Shown here piece by piece: positions 37,334-48,602 of a stretch of 64,000 bases of DNA. A program made the position numbers and the translations under genes. How positions within the stretch are numbered: position 1 is the stretch's first letter; each line of letters starts with the position of its first letter. Below the pieces are notes generated by a model. The model saw nothing but the letters and a program-made list of their open reading frames with translations, made no database searches and was not told where the DNA came from. Source of the stretch: Dichetophora obliterata (Eukaryota; Arthropoda; Insecta; Diptera; Sciomyzidae). The stretch lies in assembly GCA_963920525.1 (NCBI GenBank), contig OY986438.1, positions 192,330,962 to 192,394,961 of the forward strand, given 5' to 3'.

Positions 37334-38018
37334 CAGGGCTCGGATTTTGATGACCTAAAAAACTGCAAATAATGCAAATAATGACTGCAAATAATGACAA
37401 AAATGACCTAAAAACTGACAAAAATTACCTAAAAAACGCAAACAATTGCATGAGAAATAAACAAAAAATTTAGCCTTAAAAATAAAACATTACTAAATTA
37501 AAAATTATTTTATACTGGCATATCCTGAGTCTTTATCTTACACTTGTTTCATTTTTCTACATACTCTTTCGTCAGTTTAACCACGCGCAGAGCTTTTTTT
37601 CATCAAAGTCTATAAACAAAGCTGCTCCTTTGTCGAGAGGTAATGTTGTTGATTGAAGGGACTCTTGTGTTAAAGGAATATGTTTAAAAGTTTGCATTTT
37701 GACATTTTTTAGTACGAAATAAACAAAAAAAATTCTTAAAAATTCACTAGAATGACCAGAAAACCGAAAAATGCTCTAAAAATTAAAAAGTCAAAAAATG
37801 ACAATAAAATGACTTAAAAATCTCTAAAATGACCAACAAATGCCCTAACTCTAGTAAAAATTACCTGAAAAATAAAAACGATGAACAATGACGAAAAAAT
37901 GTCCTAAAAACTTTTCATATTTGGAATTTAGGAAACACAAATGGACATTTTAAATAAGCAGGAAATATCTTAGAAGCAGCAGGAAAACAGATGACATGTC
38001 ATCGAAATCCTAGCCCTG
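37334..38018. mobile_element. Non-autonomous hAT-type MITE (685 bp)
   Basis: The flanks are an exact 8-bp duplication, CTTATCAG, at 37326-37333 and 38019-38026. The ends are CAGGGCTCGGATTTTGATGAC and, reversed, CAGGGCTAGGATTTCGATGAC: two differences in 21. The interior is rich in AATGACCTAAAAA-type words in one orientation near each end, and no transposase is present. The intact duplication and ends point to a fairly recent insertion. Confidence 0.9.
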
Positions 38019-38026
38019 CTTATCAG

Positions 38027-38895
38027 TGACAATATTAGGTTTTTACAACAGTACATTTTTGATCTCATTACCTTTTCAACACTGCTTCAATAGGTAAAGT
38101 GTTATTAAAAGTGAAACATTTGTATTTTTCAAAAATCAATTGAATACAAAATCCAGCTGCTAGTGCTTAAGAATTTATTGTAGATTAACTTTATAATAAA
38201 TATTTAATAAAAAAAAAAGAAAGAAGTGATAAAGAAATGGAGGACGTTTAAAAAAGAGAAATTGAAGGAAAAATGTCATTTCCTTTGTTCGTAAAATATT
38301 AAATCGAGTGAATATTCATCGGTTATAAAAAAAAAAGTAAACAAAAAAGAGCTTAGGTCAAGCATTTGCAACAACATAATATTAAGCCTATGCTCACAAA
38401 AATCTACACTTGCAAAAACTGATTTGCCACGATGCAGCAATATCGTGAATACACTACTGTATTATTTTCTTGAAATTATGATGAGTGCCTTATCCAAGTT
38501 TAGGACTTACTAAAAATTAGATCATTTTATTGGATGTTCAAAAATAATTTCCTAGAAAAGAAAATAGTTTGCTCTTTCCAAGTTCAATACTTGATATAAT
38601 AAGCTCATTTTGCTTGCTATGAGAAGCCTTTTTTTAGAAAACAGTACAATTTTCTTAATCAAAGGAAATAAATTCCTGTACATAAACTTTATGTAAGCAC
38701 TGAATTTGACTTAACAGAAGAAACTTATTCTGGTATAGAGGAATTTAGAATTAGGTTTAGTATCTAATGTATTTATACACGAAGAAAAATAATATATTCT
38801 TATACCTAGCAAATATTTTGCTTGACTTAAAAAAATTTAAAACTAAGCCGCATTTACTTTAGTCAAGCATTAAAAACTAAAGTTAAGAAAAAAAG
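38027..38895. other. No gene seen
   Basis: AT-rich, with a few GCTTGA/TCAAGC motifs of the dispersed family at 38820-38880. Confidence 0.35.
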
Positions 38896-39905
38896 TATAG
38901 CAGTGAGGGGACTGCCGACCGAAGTGAAAACCAATATATAAAATACTAGTATTCCCTGACAGACATTGTCCTGCCACGGATCGCCTTACTGCTATACACG
39001 AATTTTCATGCTGACTGGAAATTTTTTTTTTATATTTTCACCCTCTTCCCGTTTTATTATTTCTTTCAGAATATTTTATATTAAGATAGTGTTTTTATTT
39101 TATAATTATACCAAACTATATTATAACATTTAAATTTAATATTGTTGATACAAAAATAAAATACAGGGAACACTACGCTTTAGTAAAAATCTTCACCCCA
39201 GCGCAACCTAGGAAGCAACATTCTATCTCCATAGGCTGCTCACCACTACTAAGTTGCCTTCTAGGGGCACCCTTTGCTGGAAAACTACCAGCACTACAAC
39301 CCACACCAACAACTCCTACTTTTGGGCCCGTTCGAGTGCCGGATTCTCGCACACGTGGACGAAACCCGAGTCCACATTTACCATCAACTAACACTAAGTT
39401 AAGCCCATTTACACCCATACCAATACCAATTAAAGGTTTGCCTGGACAATTGCTGGGGTCGCCTTTAGGCACCATATTTTGTCTCACCCTGCACAAAGTG
39501 AAAGGAAAGCACAAAAAATCACTACAATAAGAATCCTAAACAGTTCAGAAACGTAAGTGCGTCAATTAGACCGTGGCACCCTTCACAAAGTGAAAAGTCC
39601 AACAGTTTGAGAGTCACTACAACCAACAGTTCAAAAGTCACTGGAGTAACAGTTTGACAAGCATTGGAATAAATCAAATCCGAAAAATTTTTAGAAGCAC
39701 TGGAGTAATTACAAAATCTACGTTGTGGAAGCACTGTAAAAATCAGTGTCAAGCTTATTGACGAAAGCTTCTCGCTGTCTGTATTGATGACGAATGCTAC
39801 TCGTTGTATTGATGACGAAAGCTACTCGCTCTCTTGATGACGAAAACTACTTGCTCCAATGATGACGCAAACCAAAGATTTATCCTCTACCAAAAATCGT
39901 TCAAC
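38896..39905. other. GC-richer island with a stop-free stretch on both strands
   Basis: A long-range hairpin joins GTATAGCAGT (38896-38905) to ACTGCTATAC (38986-38995). From about 39180 to 39530 both strands are open: 113 codons on the minus strand from an ATG at 39514, and a Pro-rich frame on the plus strand ending at 39530. Neither resembles a family I know. Downstream, AGTCACTGGAGTAA-type words repeat (39615-39730), followed by about four copies of a 28-30 bp unit built on TGATGACGAAAGCTACTCGCT (39757-39872). The composition contrast suggests a distinct inserted element or a diverged host exon. Confidence 0.4.
39757..39872. repeat. Minisatellite, 28-30 bp unit
   Basis: Four to five imperfect copies of TGATGACGAAAGCTACTCGCT plus a short linker. 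Confidence 0.8.
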
Positions 39906-40097
39906 GCGCCTAAAGAAGTTTTCACTTAAAAAAAATGTAATAATGACCATTTATTTTTAAAATTGAGCAAAATAAACGACTCTGCTTGAACCAAGAATAA
40001 AATACTTGATTCTAGAACAAGACTTAATTGAAGAAAATATTTACTTAATTTAAGCAAATGCAGATTGGTTATGTAAAATATTATTATAAGCTTTTAT

Positions 40098-40910
40098 TTA
40101 ACTTGCTTCGTTCGTATGCATGTATGCATTATGTCCTCAGAACTTGCAACTTGTTGGTATTCGATTAAGCTGAAATTTAGCATACATATGTAAGTCCGGT
40201 AACAATGCAATATTATGATAAAATTTTTTGCCACACCCCCTTTTACCGCCCAAAAATCAATAAAAATGCTGTATCTCTAAAACTACTGTGTCGATTCAGC
40301 TGAAATTTTGGCAGAAATGTTCCTTCGAGTAGAGGATAATTCAGAAAAAAATTGCCACTCCCCCTTTTACCGCCCACAAATCTATAAAAATGTTATATCT
40401 CTAAAACTACAAGGCTGATTCAGCTGAAATTTATACATTAAAGTTTCATCAAATAAAGCATGGCGTTTATGAAAAATTTGGCCACACCCCCTTTTACCAC
40501 CCACAAATCAATAAAAATGCTATATATCCAAAACAAAGGGACTGATTTAGCTAAAATTTTGGCATTTAATTTCCTTCAAGTAGAGGATGGTTTAGGAAAA
40601 AATGGTGCCCACAAATAAATAAAAATCCTATATCTTCAAAACTACGGGGCTGATTATAAGCTGATTATAACTTGCTTCGGTCGTATATGTGTATGTTTGT
40701 ATTTATGTATGTATGTATGTATGTATGTATGTCCCTGAAAATTTGCAAACCATTTTTGGCACTTTTGCAAACTTGTTGGTATCCGATTAAGCTGAAATTT
40801 AACTTACATTTGTAAGTCCGGTAACAATGCAATATTATAATGAAATTTTTGCCACACCCCTTTTACCGCCCACAAATCAATAAAAATGCTACATCTCCAT
40901 AAGTTTTGAA
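40098..40910. repeat. Degenerate tandem repeats of about 125 bp
   Basis: The block GCCACACCCCCTTTTACCGCC, AATCAATAAAAATGCTATATC, AAAACTAC, GATTCAGCTGAAATTT recurs at 40230, 40350, 40480 and 40850. The AACTTGCTTCG...TTGGTAT leader also recurs at about 40098 and 40669. A (GTAT)n run lies at 40696-40731. Non-coding. Confidence 0.8.
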
Positions 40911-40954
40911 AATAAAAGATGTTAATAATAAATTTTTAAGACTAAAAAGTAAAA

Positions 40955-41455
40955 AAATATATAAAAAGTAAAAAATTTTTTTTCAAAAATAAGGTTTCAT
41001 TTAAAAAAGACGTGAACTAAAAAGAAAAAAATTTATGTGACATTTGTCATATATGCATATAGTAGGTATATTCTAGGTGCTGAAAAACCCTTCTCTTGGT
41101 TACTCATCATCATAATATAAGTGTACGTAAATTGATAAGTTCTAAGGACTTATATAAATTTAGAATTTTTCTAATACATTTATATCTAAAAGCTTGAGAC
41201 ACCGATGTCCGCGATCCGTTATACAGGCTTACTACACAACATCATTCTAAAATTCTAAATTTATATAAGTCCTTAGAGCTTACCAATTTACGTACGCTTA
41301 TATTATGATGATGAGTAACCCAGAGAGGGGCTATTCTGCACTTAGAATAAACCTACTATATACATATATGATAAATGTCACTTAAATTTATTTTTTTCTT
41401 GTTAGTGTTCACGTCAATAAAACTTTTTTTTTTAAAAAAATTTTTACTTTTTATT
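40955..41455. repeat. Foldback element, about 190-bp arms
   Basis: The left arm (to about 41170) and right arm (from about 41246) are reverse complements. Anchors are TACTCATCATCATAATATAAG against CTTATATTATGATGATGAGTA and CTAAGGACTTATATAAATTT against its complement. The 75-bp spacer is not palindromic and is less AT-rich. No target duplication identified. Confidence 0.82.
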
Positions 41456-41751
41456 TTTGAATTAATAACTCAATTGAAAACATTGTAGTATTAAGAGAAT
41501 TGTTAACTTGAACCAAGCAAATTGTTCTCAACTCAAGGAAGCAGTCAGTTTTTCGAACTTTTGTTTTTAGCAAAATAGTAAAAAAACATTCAATTGAAAG
41601 GCAAAAAATGGCATGAAACAAAGCAAATTATTCTAATTTTCATAAAATTGTTTACATGAATCAAACAATTTTTTTTAAATTTTTTTCAAAACTGTGCCAC
41701 AACTATTAAATTAAATTAAATAGACAGAAAAAATAAAATTAAATTATTAAT

Positions 41752-42154
41752 AAGGCTTCTCATCTAAGCATGTAACTGACCCGTAAACATTGTATACCTT
41801 GTGAACTTACATGCGCGTAAACTATCTGTCAAAATTTGTATGGGCGTGAGTTTACATCATTTCCGAGCCTATTTTATAGTCTCAACTAGCATGTAAATCT
41901 ACGTATATGAATGAGGGTTGCCTTTGGCGCTAATGATTACATATTTAAAGTAGTTGGAGTAAATATGAACACGTTTTATTTATTTTTCTATGTTAATGAA
42001 GGCTTTTAAAAGGTTTAAAATTTAAAAAAGTCATAATATTGTCGTAGCCGCAGTCGCCATTTTGTCGACATTTACGCTATTTGCACTTTATCGCTCATCA
42101 AAAGTTTAAATGCTATACATGTTTACATGTTTACTTGCTTAGATGAGAACCCTT
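41752..42154. mobile_element. AAGGGTTCTCATCTA MITE, copy 2
   Basis: Ends AAGGCTTCTCATCTAAGC and AAGGGTTCTCATCTAAGC (right, reversed). Same orientation and internal sequence as 36269-36617. AAT on both sides is a possible 3-bp target duplication. Confidence 0.8.
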
Positions 42155-43535
42155 AATATTTTGCTATGTTTGATAGCCAAATCAGACGATTGAGTTGTGG
42201 TAAAAAAATGTACGAAAACCAAACGCTTAAAAAATCACCCTTTACTAGTCTAGTCTAGTTTGTTCTTGTAACCATTTCAAGTTATTCAGATCTATGGAGC
42301 AGCCACTTGTCAAAACTCTCTATATAAGAGAAAATTTTCTATCAAAGCTTTGATCATGCCAGTTTATCTGACTGCGTTATAGAAAACGCCCCTAGCTGTG
42401 TTTCCGTTAGTCGTTAGGAGACCTATATACACTTCTGTGAAGATAGCCCAAAATCTTCAGCCCAAGTTTTTGCCGAATTCGCCGCAAAACATATTAAAAA
42501 TATTGAATTCGCCGCAGTTACAAAAATGAGTTAAACATACATTTTTTAGCAAAAATGTATATTTAATTGATAAATTTGTCACATCTTCTCTAAATTGCTA
42601 TCAATCGTCCTTGGTATATACAGCTTCGAACTAAAAAACTTGTAAAGGTAAATAACAATTTTTTTCTAAAAACGAAAAAGTTATTATTTAAAATTAAAAG
42701 GTTCATTCAAAATGTATTTTGATGTGCCAAATCGAATGGCACTATGCTCAAGTCCCGCTCTACCGTTCTTAGTGCCTTAATTTGGGCTGAAATGCCAAAA
42801 AATCGTGATTTTTTTATAAAAGTAAGAAAGTAACACACCCCACAACTTGCCCCAAAACAAAAAGTTCCATCTTGAATTTTTTATATGTGATAGCAGATAG
42901 CAAAATGATTATATTAGACCTTAATCCCAAAATTGCTTTCTATCGTCCTTCATACCGTAAAATGGTCTTGAAGTAAAATACTCAGTTCAGAAAAGAAAAA
43001 CAAAATGTTTTTAAACCGAAAAAAAAATATAGAAGCCAAAAAAGAAGCCATTTTTGTTCAAAAATGTATTTTTATGTGTTTAATCGGACGGCATTATGCT
43101 TCAGTCCCGCTCTATCGTCCTTGGCACCTAAATTTAGGCTGAAGTGCAAACAATTGTGATTTTTTTATGAAAGTAAGAATTCCACACCCCAAAACTTGCA
43201 ATAAATGATGAGTCATTTTTACGATATTTGTTGAATAAATTATTGTTATTGCTAAAAAATAAATAAATAAAAAAACTATATTAAAAAATTTTTATAAACT
43301 TAATATATACACTTAACTGAACGTATTAAATAAAGCTATTGTCTTAATCAGGGATTGAACCCTGGACTATGATTATAATTATTCATATTTCCTTCCCCAT
43401 TTTGGAAACATAGGAGATAGTAGAACAATCTGCGTGCATAGGATTTATGTGGATTGAGTTAATAATTGATTTATTGCTTAAAATATTAAAAAAAAAAATA
43501 TAACTTGCTCCAAAAATATTTATAAAATAAATTTT

Positions 43536-43600
43536 GGCTGGAATCGAACCTGGGCTTCCGCCGTTAGCGTCAATAGTTCTACCCACTGAACCATACAATC
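43536..43600 (-). repeat. tRNA-like Pol III promoter, left arm
   Basis: On the minus strand the A box TGGTTCAGTGG (43583-43593) and B box GGTTCGATTCC (43540-43550) both fit the consensus, with tRNA-like spacing. It points outward from the centre. The stem pairing needed for a true tRNA is incomplete, so this is a SINE-type head rather than a tRNA gene. Confidence 0.75.
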
Positions 43601-43679
43601 ACTTTTAAAGTCAGTTGAAAACTGTATATCAACTAATTATGTAAATAGTATTTACAGGAGAATATGGTTTATTATATTA

Positions 43680-43945
43680 ACAGCCCTATTATGGCAAATT
43701 AACAAATTGTTAACCAGTATTTTGAATATTTCTTTGTGTTTATTGTAATTTTTTGATTTCAAAACAAAATTTGAAGCTCAAAAGTAAACAATTTTGATAA
43801 AAATTGTCAACTGCTTTTCAGTTATTGACAATTCCATTAACAAATTTTGAGTTTTGAGCTTTAAATTTTGTTTTGAAAACAACAAACACATAGAAATATT
43901 CAAAATACTGGTTAACAATTTGTTAATTTGCCAGAATAGGGCTGT
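43680..43945. mobile_element. ACAGCCCTATT MITE at the foldback centre
   Basis: Ends ACAGCCCTATTATGGCAAAT and, reversed, ACAGCCCTATTCTGGCAAAT. The inverted similarity runs almost to its middle. A 274-bp relative, itself split by another insertion, is at 60174-60945. Its position exactly at the symmetry axis means it either nucleated the foldback or forms part of it. Confidence 0.8.
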
Positions 43946-44024
43946 TAATATAGTAAAAAATATTCTCCTGTAAATACTATTTACATAATTAGTTGATATA
44001 CAGTTTTCAACTGATTTTAAAAGT

Positions 44025-44095
44025 GATTGTATGGTTCAGTGGGTAGAACTATTGACGCTAACGGCGGAAGCCCAGGTTCGATTCCAGCCAAAATT
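44025..44095 (+). repeat. tRNA-like Pol III promoter, right arm
   Basis: A box TGGTTCAGTGG at 44032-44042 and B box GGTTCGATTCC at 44075-44085, mirror image of the left-arm pair. A further B-box-like hairpin (CCAGGGTTCAATCCCTG) follows at about 44252-44269. T-rich runs downstream, from about 44127, could stop Pol III early. Confidence 0.75.
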
Positions 44096-45244
44096 TATTT
44101 TATAAATATTTTTGGAGCAAGTTATATTTTTTTTAATATTTTAAGCAATAAATCAATTATTAACTCCATCCACATAAATCCTATGCACGCAGATTGTTCT
44201 ATTATCTCCTATGTTTCCAAAATGGGGAAATATGAATAATTATAATTATAGTCCAGGGTTCAATCCCTGACTAAGACAATAGCTTTATTTAATACGTTCA
44301 GTTAAGTGTATATATTAAGTTTATAAAATTTTTTTAATATAATTTTTTTATTTATTTATTTTTTAGCAATAACAATAATTTATTCAACAAATATCGTAAA
44401 AGTGACTCATCATTTATTGCAAGTTTTGGGGTGTGGAATTCTTACTTTCATAAAAAAATCACAATTTTTTGCACTTCAGCCTAAATTTAGGTGCCAAGGA
44501 CGATAGAGCGGGACTTGAACATAGTGCCGTTCGATTAAACACATAAAAACGCGTTTTTTAAACTAAAATGTAGAGTGGAACCTTTTTGGCTTCTATATTT
44601 TTTTCGGTTTAAAAACATTTTGTTTTTCTTTTCTGAACTGAGTATTTTACTTCAAGACCATTTTACGGTATGAAGGACGATAGATAGCAATTTTGGGATT
44701 AAATACTAAAATCATTAGTTTGTTATCACCTATCATATATATCAAATCCAGGATGGAAATTTTTGTTTTGGGGCAAGTTGTGGGGTGTGGAAGTCTTACT
44801 TTCATAAAAAAATCACGATTTTTGGGCACTTCAAATTTGGGCGCCCAAATTTAGGTGCCAAGGACGATAGAGCGGGACTTGAGCATAGTGCTAGTCAATG
44901 AACCACATTTAAATACATTTTCGAACAAAGATGTAGAATGGAACCTTTTCTCTTTCTTTACTTTTTTTCGTTTCAAAAAAATTTTAAGTTCTGGCTGTCA
45001 TACAAAAATCTTTATTTTTTGCACTTCAGCCCAAATTTTACTATATAGGTTATAGTTTTGCATTATTTTACAAATTTTCTTAATTATTTTCTTTTAAAAA
45101 AAATTATTTAGCTAGTTTTTGCCACTTTAAATGCGTTGCGGCGAATTAAAATGTTTGGGTCGAGTTTTACGGCGAATTCAAAGGTTGGGCTGAGTTAAAA
45201 AATTTGGGATGAAGATTTTGGGCTAACTTCACACCGGTCTATAT

Positions 45245-45741
45245 CCTGGCTTTTATTTGTCGACCAAGAGATTTATTTTGCTCTTAAACTTTGCTTGAAT
45301 GCTGTGTTTTTTTAAAATTCCTTTTCGTACTTTGCTAAAATTTTATTATTTTTTCCATACAAAATATGCCATTTTTAGCAAAAACTCACTTTTTGAAACC
45401 TTCGAAGCTTCCTTGCTTATGAAAAGGTGCAAGTAATATTTTAGAAATCAAAAGTTAAGAGTTTATTGAAAATCACAAAAAAGTTTCGTCAAAATCAAAG
45501 AACTCCTGTTTTTAATGTTTGTTATTTTATTTTTGATGTTAAAGTTGTGAAAGTTGTAAATATTCAACAAGGATCAGACTGCCCAACAGCTTATGCATAT
45601 ATTTAGATAGAACAGTTTATATATATAAACTGTTATACTTCGTTAAAGGGCGAACCATCAAGTGTGCATGATGCTCAAAATGTTATATCTTCAAAAGTAA
45701 TGCATGGATTTTTAAGATAGATGGCTCGTTGAATAGCTAAG
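45245..45741. repeat. Dispersed repeat, left part
   Basis: Part of the family seen at 5220-5870 and 50350-50570 (GTTTCGTCAAAATCAAAGAACTC near 45483 and 50387). It is continued after the inserted element at 47288. No gene. Confidence 0.5.
45611..45634. repeat. Perfect 24-bp palindrome
   Basis: AACAGTTTATAT joined directly to its reverse complement. Confidence 0.85.
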
Positions 45742-45749
45742 AGCATAAC

Positions 45750-47279
45750 TAATGTTACCAACTATACTTACTTTGTAAGTATCATACTTATTTTCAGCTT
45801 CATATACTTACTAAAATTCCATGCTTATAAGTATACTTACTTTTAAGATTTATACTTATTCATGCTTACTTTTCAGCTCTGGTTGAACTTTTGCTTGCAA
45901 AAGCATAAAAAATTTGGAAATTGGAGTCAGCAGCGTTAAAAATACAGACACTGGAGTAAATTTTATTTGTAAAAAATAATATTGAATACAGCTGTATCGA
46001 ATTTTACAAATTTTTAAAGACAAGACTTGACATATTAATCAACATTTCCAGCCAAGACAAATACGATTCCAAGCAAAAATAAAACAAACCAGTTAATGTA
46101 GCACTGTCAATTCAGTGACAGCGAGGGCTAATAATGATAAATTTGCTTTGATCTCTGTATACATTTTAGGCTGGGTCGATTTGTTTGGAGGTTAAAAAAT
46201 TGATGTTGCCTGGTCGATAGGGGCCATAGGGGTGCAATTTACCCTATCACATCTTCAATTTTGTGAATTTTTCTTTAGGAATTTTTTTCCAAAAATGTTT
46301 GTATATAAACGTGCACAGATAGAAAAAACTGTTTTAAGTGCACCTCTATCGCCCCCCTTTTTTTTAATAACTTTTCATGCCCGATCCAGGAAAATCGCTC
46401 AAATCATTTGAATCTGATTTTTTAATTTTATTTTTATTTTACTACTTTGAAAGTACGTGCTACTTTTAACTTTTTGTTATGCTTTTGTTTGTTTTCAAAC
46501 TATTTTATATATGTAATATACCTACCGAACCATATGTGAATGTTTTGCGTAAAGTGATAGTTTTGAGTACGTTTTCGGAAAGAAATTTCTTTTTTGCAAA
46601 TTTTTGTATTTTTTTTTAATTTGTATGATCAATGTTCTTGCTAGAGAAGAATAAATTCGTGAAAATTTATTCCATAACAAAATGTTAATTTTTAAAAAGT
46701 GCATTTCTATAGTTAGTTTTTTACTCGTTTTCGAAAAAAGGTTCGCTTTTGAGAGGCAATTCAGTCCAGCAAATGAGTTAATGTTAAAAAATTGTTAATG
46801 TATGAATGCCGAAAAATAACTTTTCAATACTTTTTTTCAGCTTTTTTCCGAACAAAAAATAGACAGTTGATGATTCTTTTATTAACTCACTTCTGAAGAA
46901 AAAAAGGTTCGCTTTTGAGAGGCAATTTAGTCCGACGAATGAGTCCAAAAAGGTTCATTTATGAGTTTTGGTTCACTGGATATGAACTGCAAATATATAA
47001 AATTAATTTTTTTTATCAGAAGAATTTTGGTTTTAGTTAGATTGCCTACACAAAACTTTCCGAGAATAACAAAAAGAGGGCGTGACAACACTTACGGAAT
47101 ATTGTGGGTTCTATTAGTTCTTATATTAGTAAATAATATCAAGAAAATATTAAAACTTTTTTCTAAGGTGATATACTTACTTATACTTATTTTTAAAAAT
47201 TATACTTACAAATACTTACTTTTCAGTGTTCTAAGTAGCAAATTTACTTATTTTTTAATAACATGAGTTGGTAGCATTA
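45750..47279. mobile_element. 1.5-kb element with 8-bp target duplication
   Basis: An exact AGCATAAC lies on both sides (45742-45749 and 47280-47287). The ends are TAATGTTACCAACT and, reversed, TAATGCTACCAACT. Both subterminal regions are packed with ATACTTACTTTT-like words in opposite orientation. The flanking repeat reads continuously across the site if the element and one duplication are removed. 8 bp suggests hAT, but the ends are not the CAG type seen in the others. No transposase frame is recognisable; a plus-strand frame at 46961-47266 is within the AT-rich right part and unlikely to be real. A GGTTCGCTTTTGAGAGGCAA repeat occurs at 46740 and 46906. Confidence 0.85.
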
Positions 47280-47287
47280 AGCATAAC

Positions 47288-48115
47288 CTTTCTTTTGGTA
47301 TCCATAATAACTAGTATTGTAGGAAAATATAAAAAATTACAAGTTTTCAGGACAATTTTTACAACTTTGGACCCTCATAACTTCTAAACCAGATGATAAC
47401 TGCCATTCATTTTTTCAGATTTGGAATGAGAAGCCCTAAATATGTTTTTTCCACAAAAAAAGTGAATAAAATTAATTTTTGCTAAAAGTAAAATATGCAG
47501 GAATTTTTAACATCATAATTTCAACAATTTTTCTATTACTATTGTAATAATTTTTATAACTTTCACTTTCTGAATTCGAAATAATATCGTCAACAAAAAC
47601 AGTTTTGCGATTTTTGTAAATTTGCTTTACTGCATATTTTATAAACACCTGCCTACATTTCTGCACATGTTGTTTTTTTATATCTCTTTTTGTTAAGAAT
47701 GATTTCAAATAAGCTATGCCGCGAAGTACTAAAAGTGCTTTGAAAAAGTTCAGTTTTTTTGCTTTACTGAAAAGTTACTGGAAAACCCAAAAGTTTTTTG
47801 TTGGCGCAGCGACGATATGAATTTCAATATTACTTTTTCTTTTAAAACATTGTTCCTTGTACTGATCTCACTCTCACTGATCTCATTTTTGTTTAATATG
47901 AATTTTTATAATAAGCTTATGTTTACGATTAATACATAATTTTCTGCTAATGAAACTCATGTTCCTTATGAACTTTAAAAAAATTTACTTTTATATGAAA
48001 TAATAAAACTCTATGTATAAAGCAAGCATCAAATGCAGATGACAAAAATTAAAACATTCATTAAACTTTTCTTAAAAATACAATTAGTATTATAATTAAA
48101 ATATTTCTTTCATTA
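47288..48115. other. No gene confirmed
   Basis: Starts with the continuation of the dispersed repeat. A 78-codon minus-strand frame (47472-47708) is Lys/Ser-rich, with V-D-D-I-I-S-N-S-E-S-E-S; I do not recognise it and would not call it without support. Confidence 0.3.
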
Positions 48116-48602
48116 TACTCATGCAGCGACGGATCTGGAAAAAATCTTGGGGGGGGGGGGGTAAATTACCAAATTCACACATTTTCGATTTGAGAAAATG
48201 TTGTCTTTTTACAAATAAAAAATTGTACTTTTTTGAATTGAAATTATCGAATTGTGTAAGAAGCAATTTTCCCAGACACATACACGCACATTTCCGTATT
48301 TATTTATATTTCCCTTTTTCTGGAATATCTTAGCGAAAAGTAAATAAAAACTCTAAATTTGACTAATTTTGGAATTAAGGTTGATTTATTAAAATTTTTC
48401 ACATTTATTCCATTATAAAACATTGCACAATTATATTTTCAAATATGTGCAATGAAAAAACATAGTACTTTTCAATAAAAAAATAAAGGAATTTGAAACT
48501 TATTGTTCTGACGTTACGACTATGATATGGTACACTATGAAAAATAAATGAACAATACAAAATGTATACTGATTATTAGATAGTCATTAGATAGAGACAA
48601 AA

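Larger units (their letters stand above)
42429..45238. mobile_element. 2.8-kb foldback element with internal Pol III promoters
   Basis: Two arms of about 1.25-1.4 kb are inverted around a centre at about 43815. The outer ends contain TGTGAAGATAGCCCAAAATC and its near complement at 45210-45233. CTATAT occurs just outside both ends (42423-42428 and 45239-45244), a candidate 6-bp target duplication. Within each arm a roughly 355-bp segment is directly repeated (CCCGCTCTATCGTCCTTGG, then CACACCCC and AACTTGC near 42760/42840 and 43110/43190, mirrored at 44400-44870). This layout, long inverted arms made of direct subrepeats, recalls Drosophila Foldback-type elements; membership is inferred only from layout. 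The paired 70-71 codon frames in the two arms mirror each other and are not genes. Confidence 0.85.

Noticed and set aside
43383..44239. Matching 70-71 codon frames starting M-Y-G-S-V-G-R-T
   Set aside because: They are the two arms of one inverted repeat and coincide with the tRNA-like heads.
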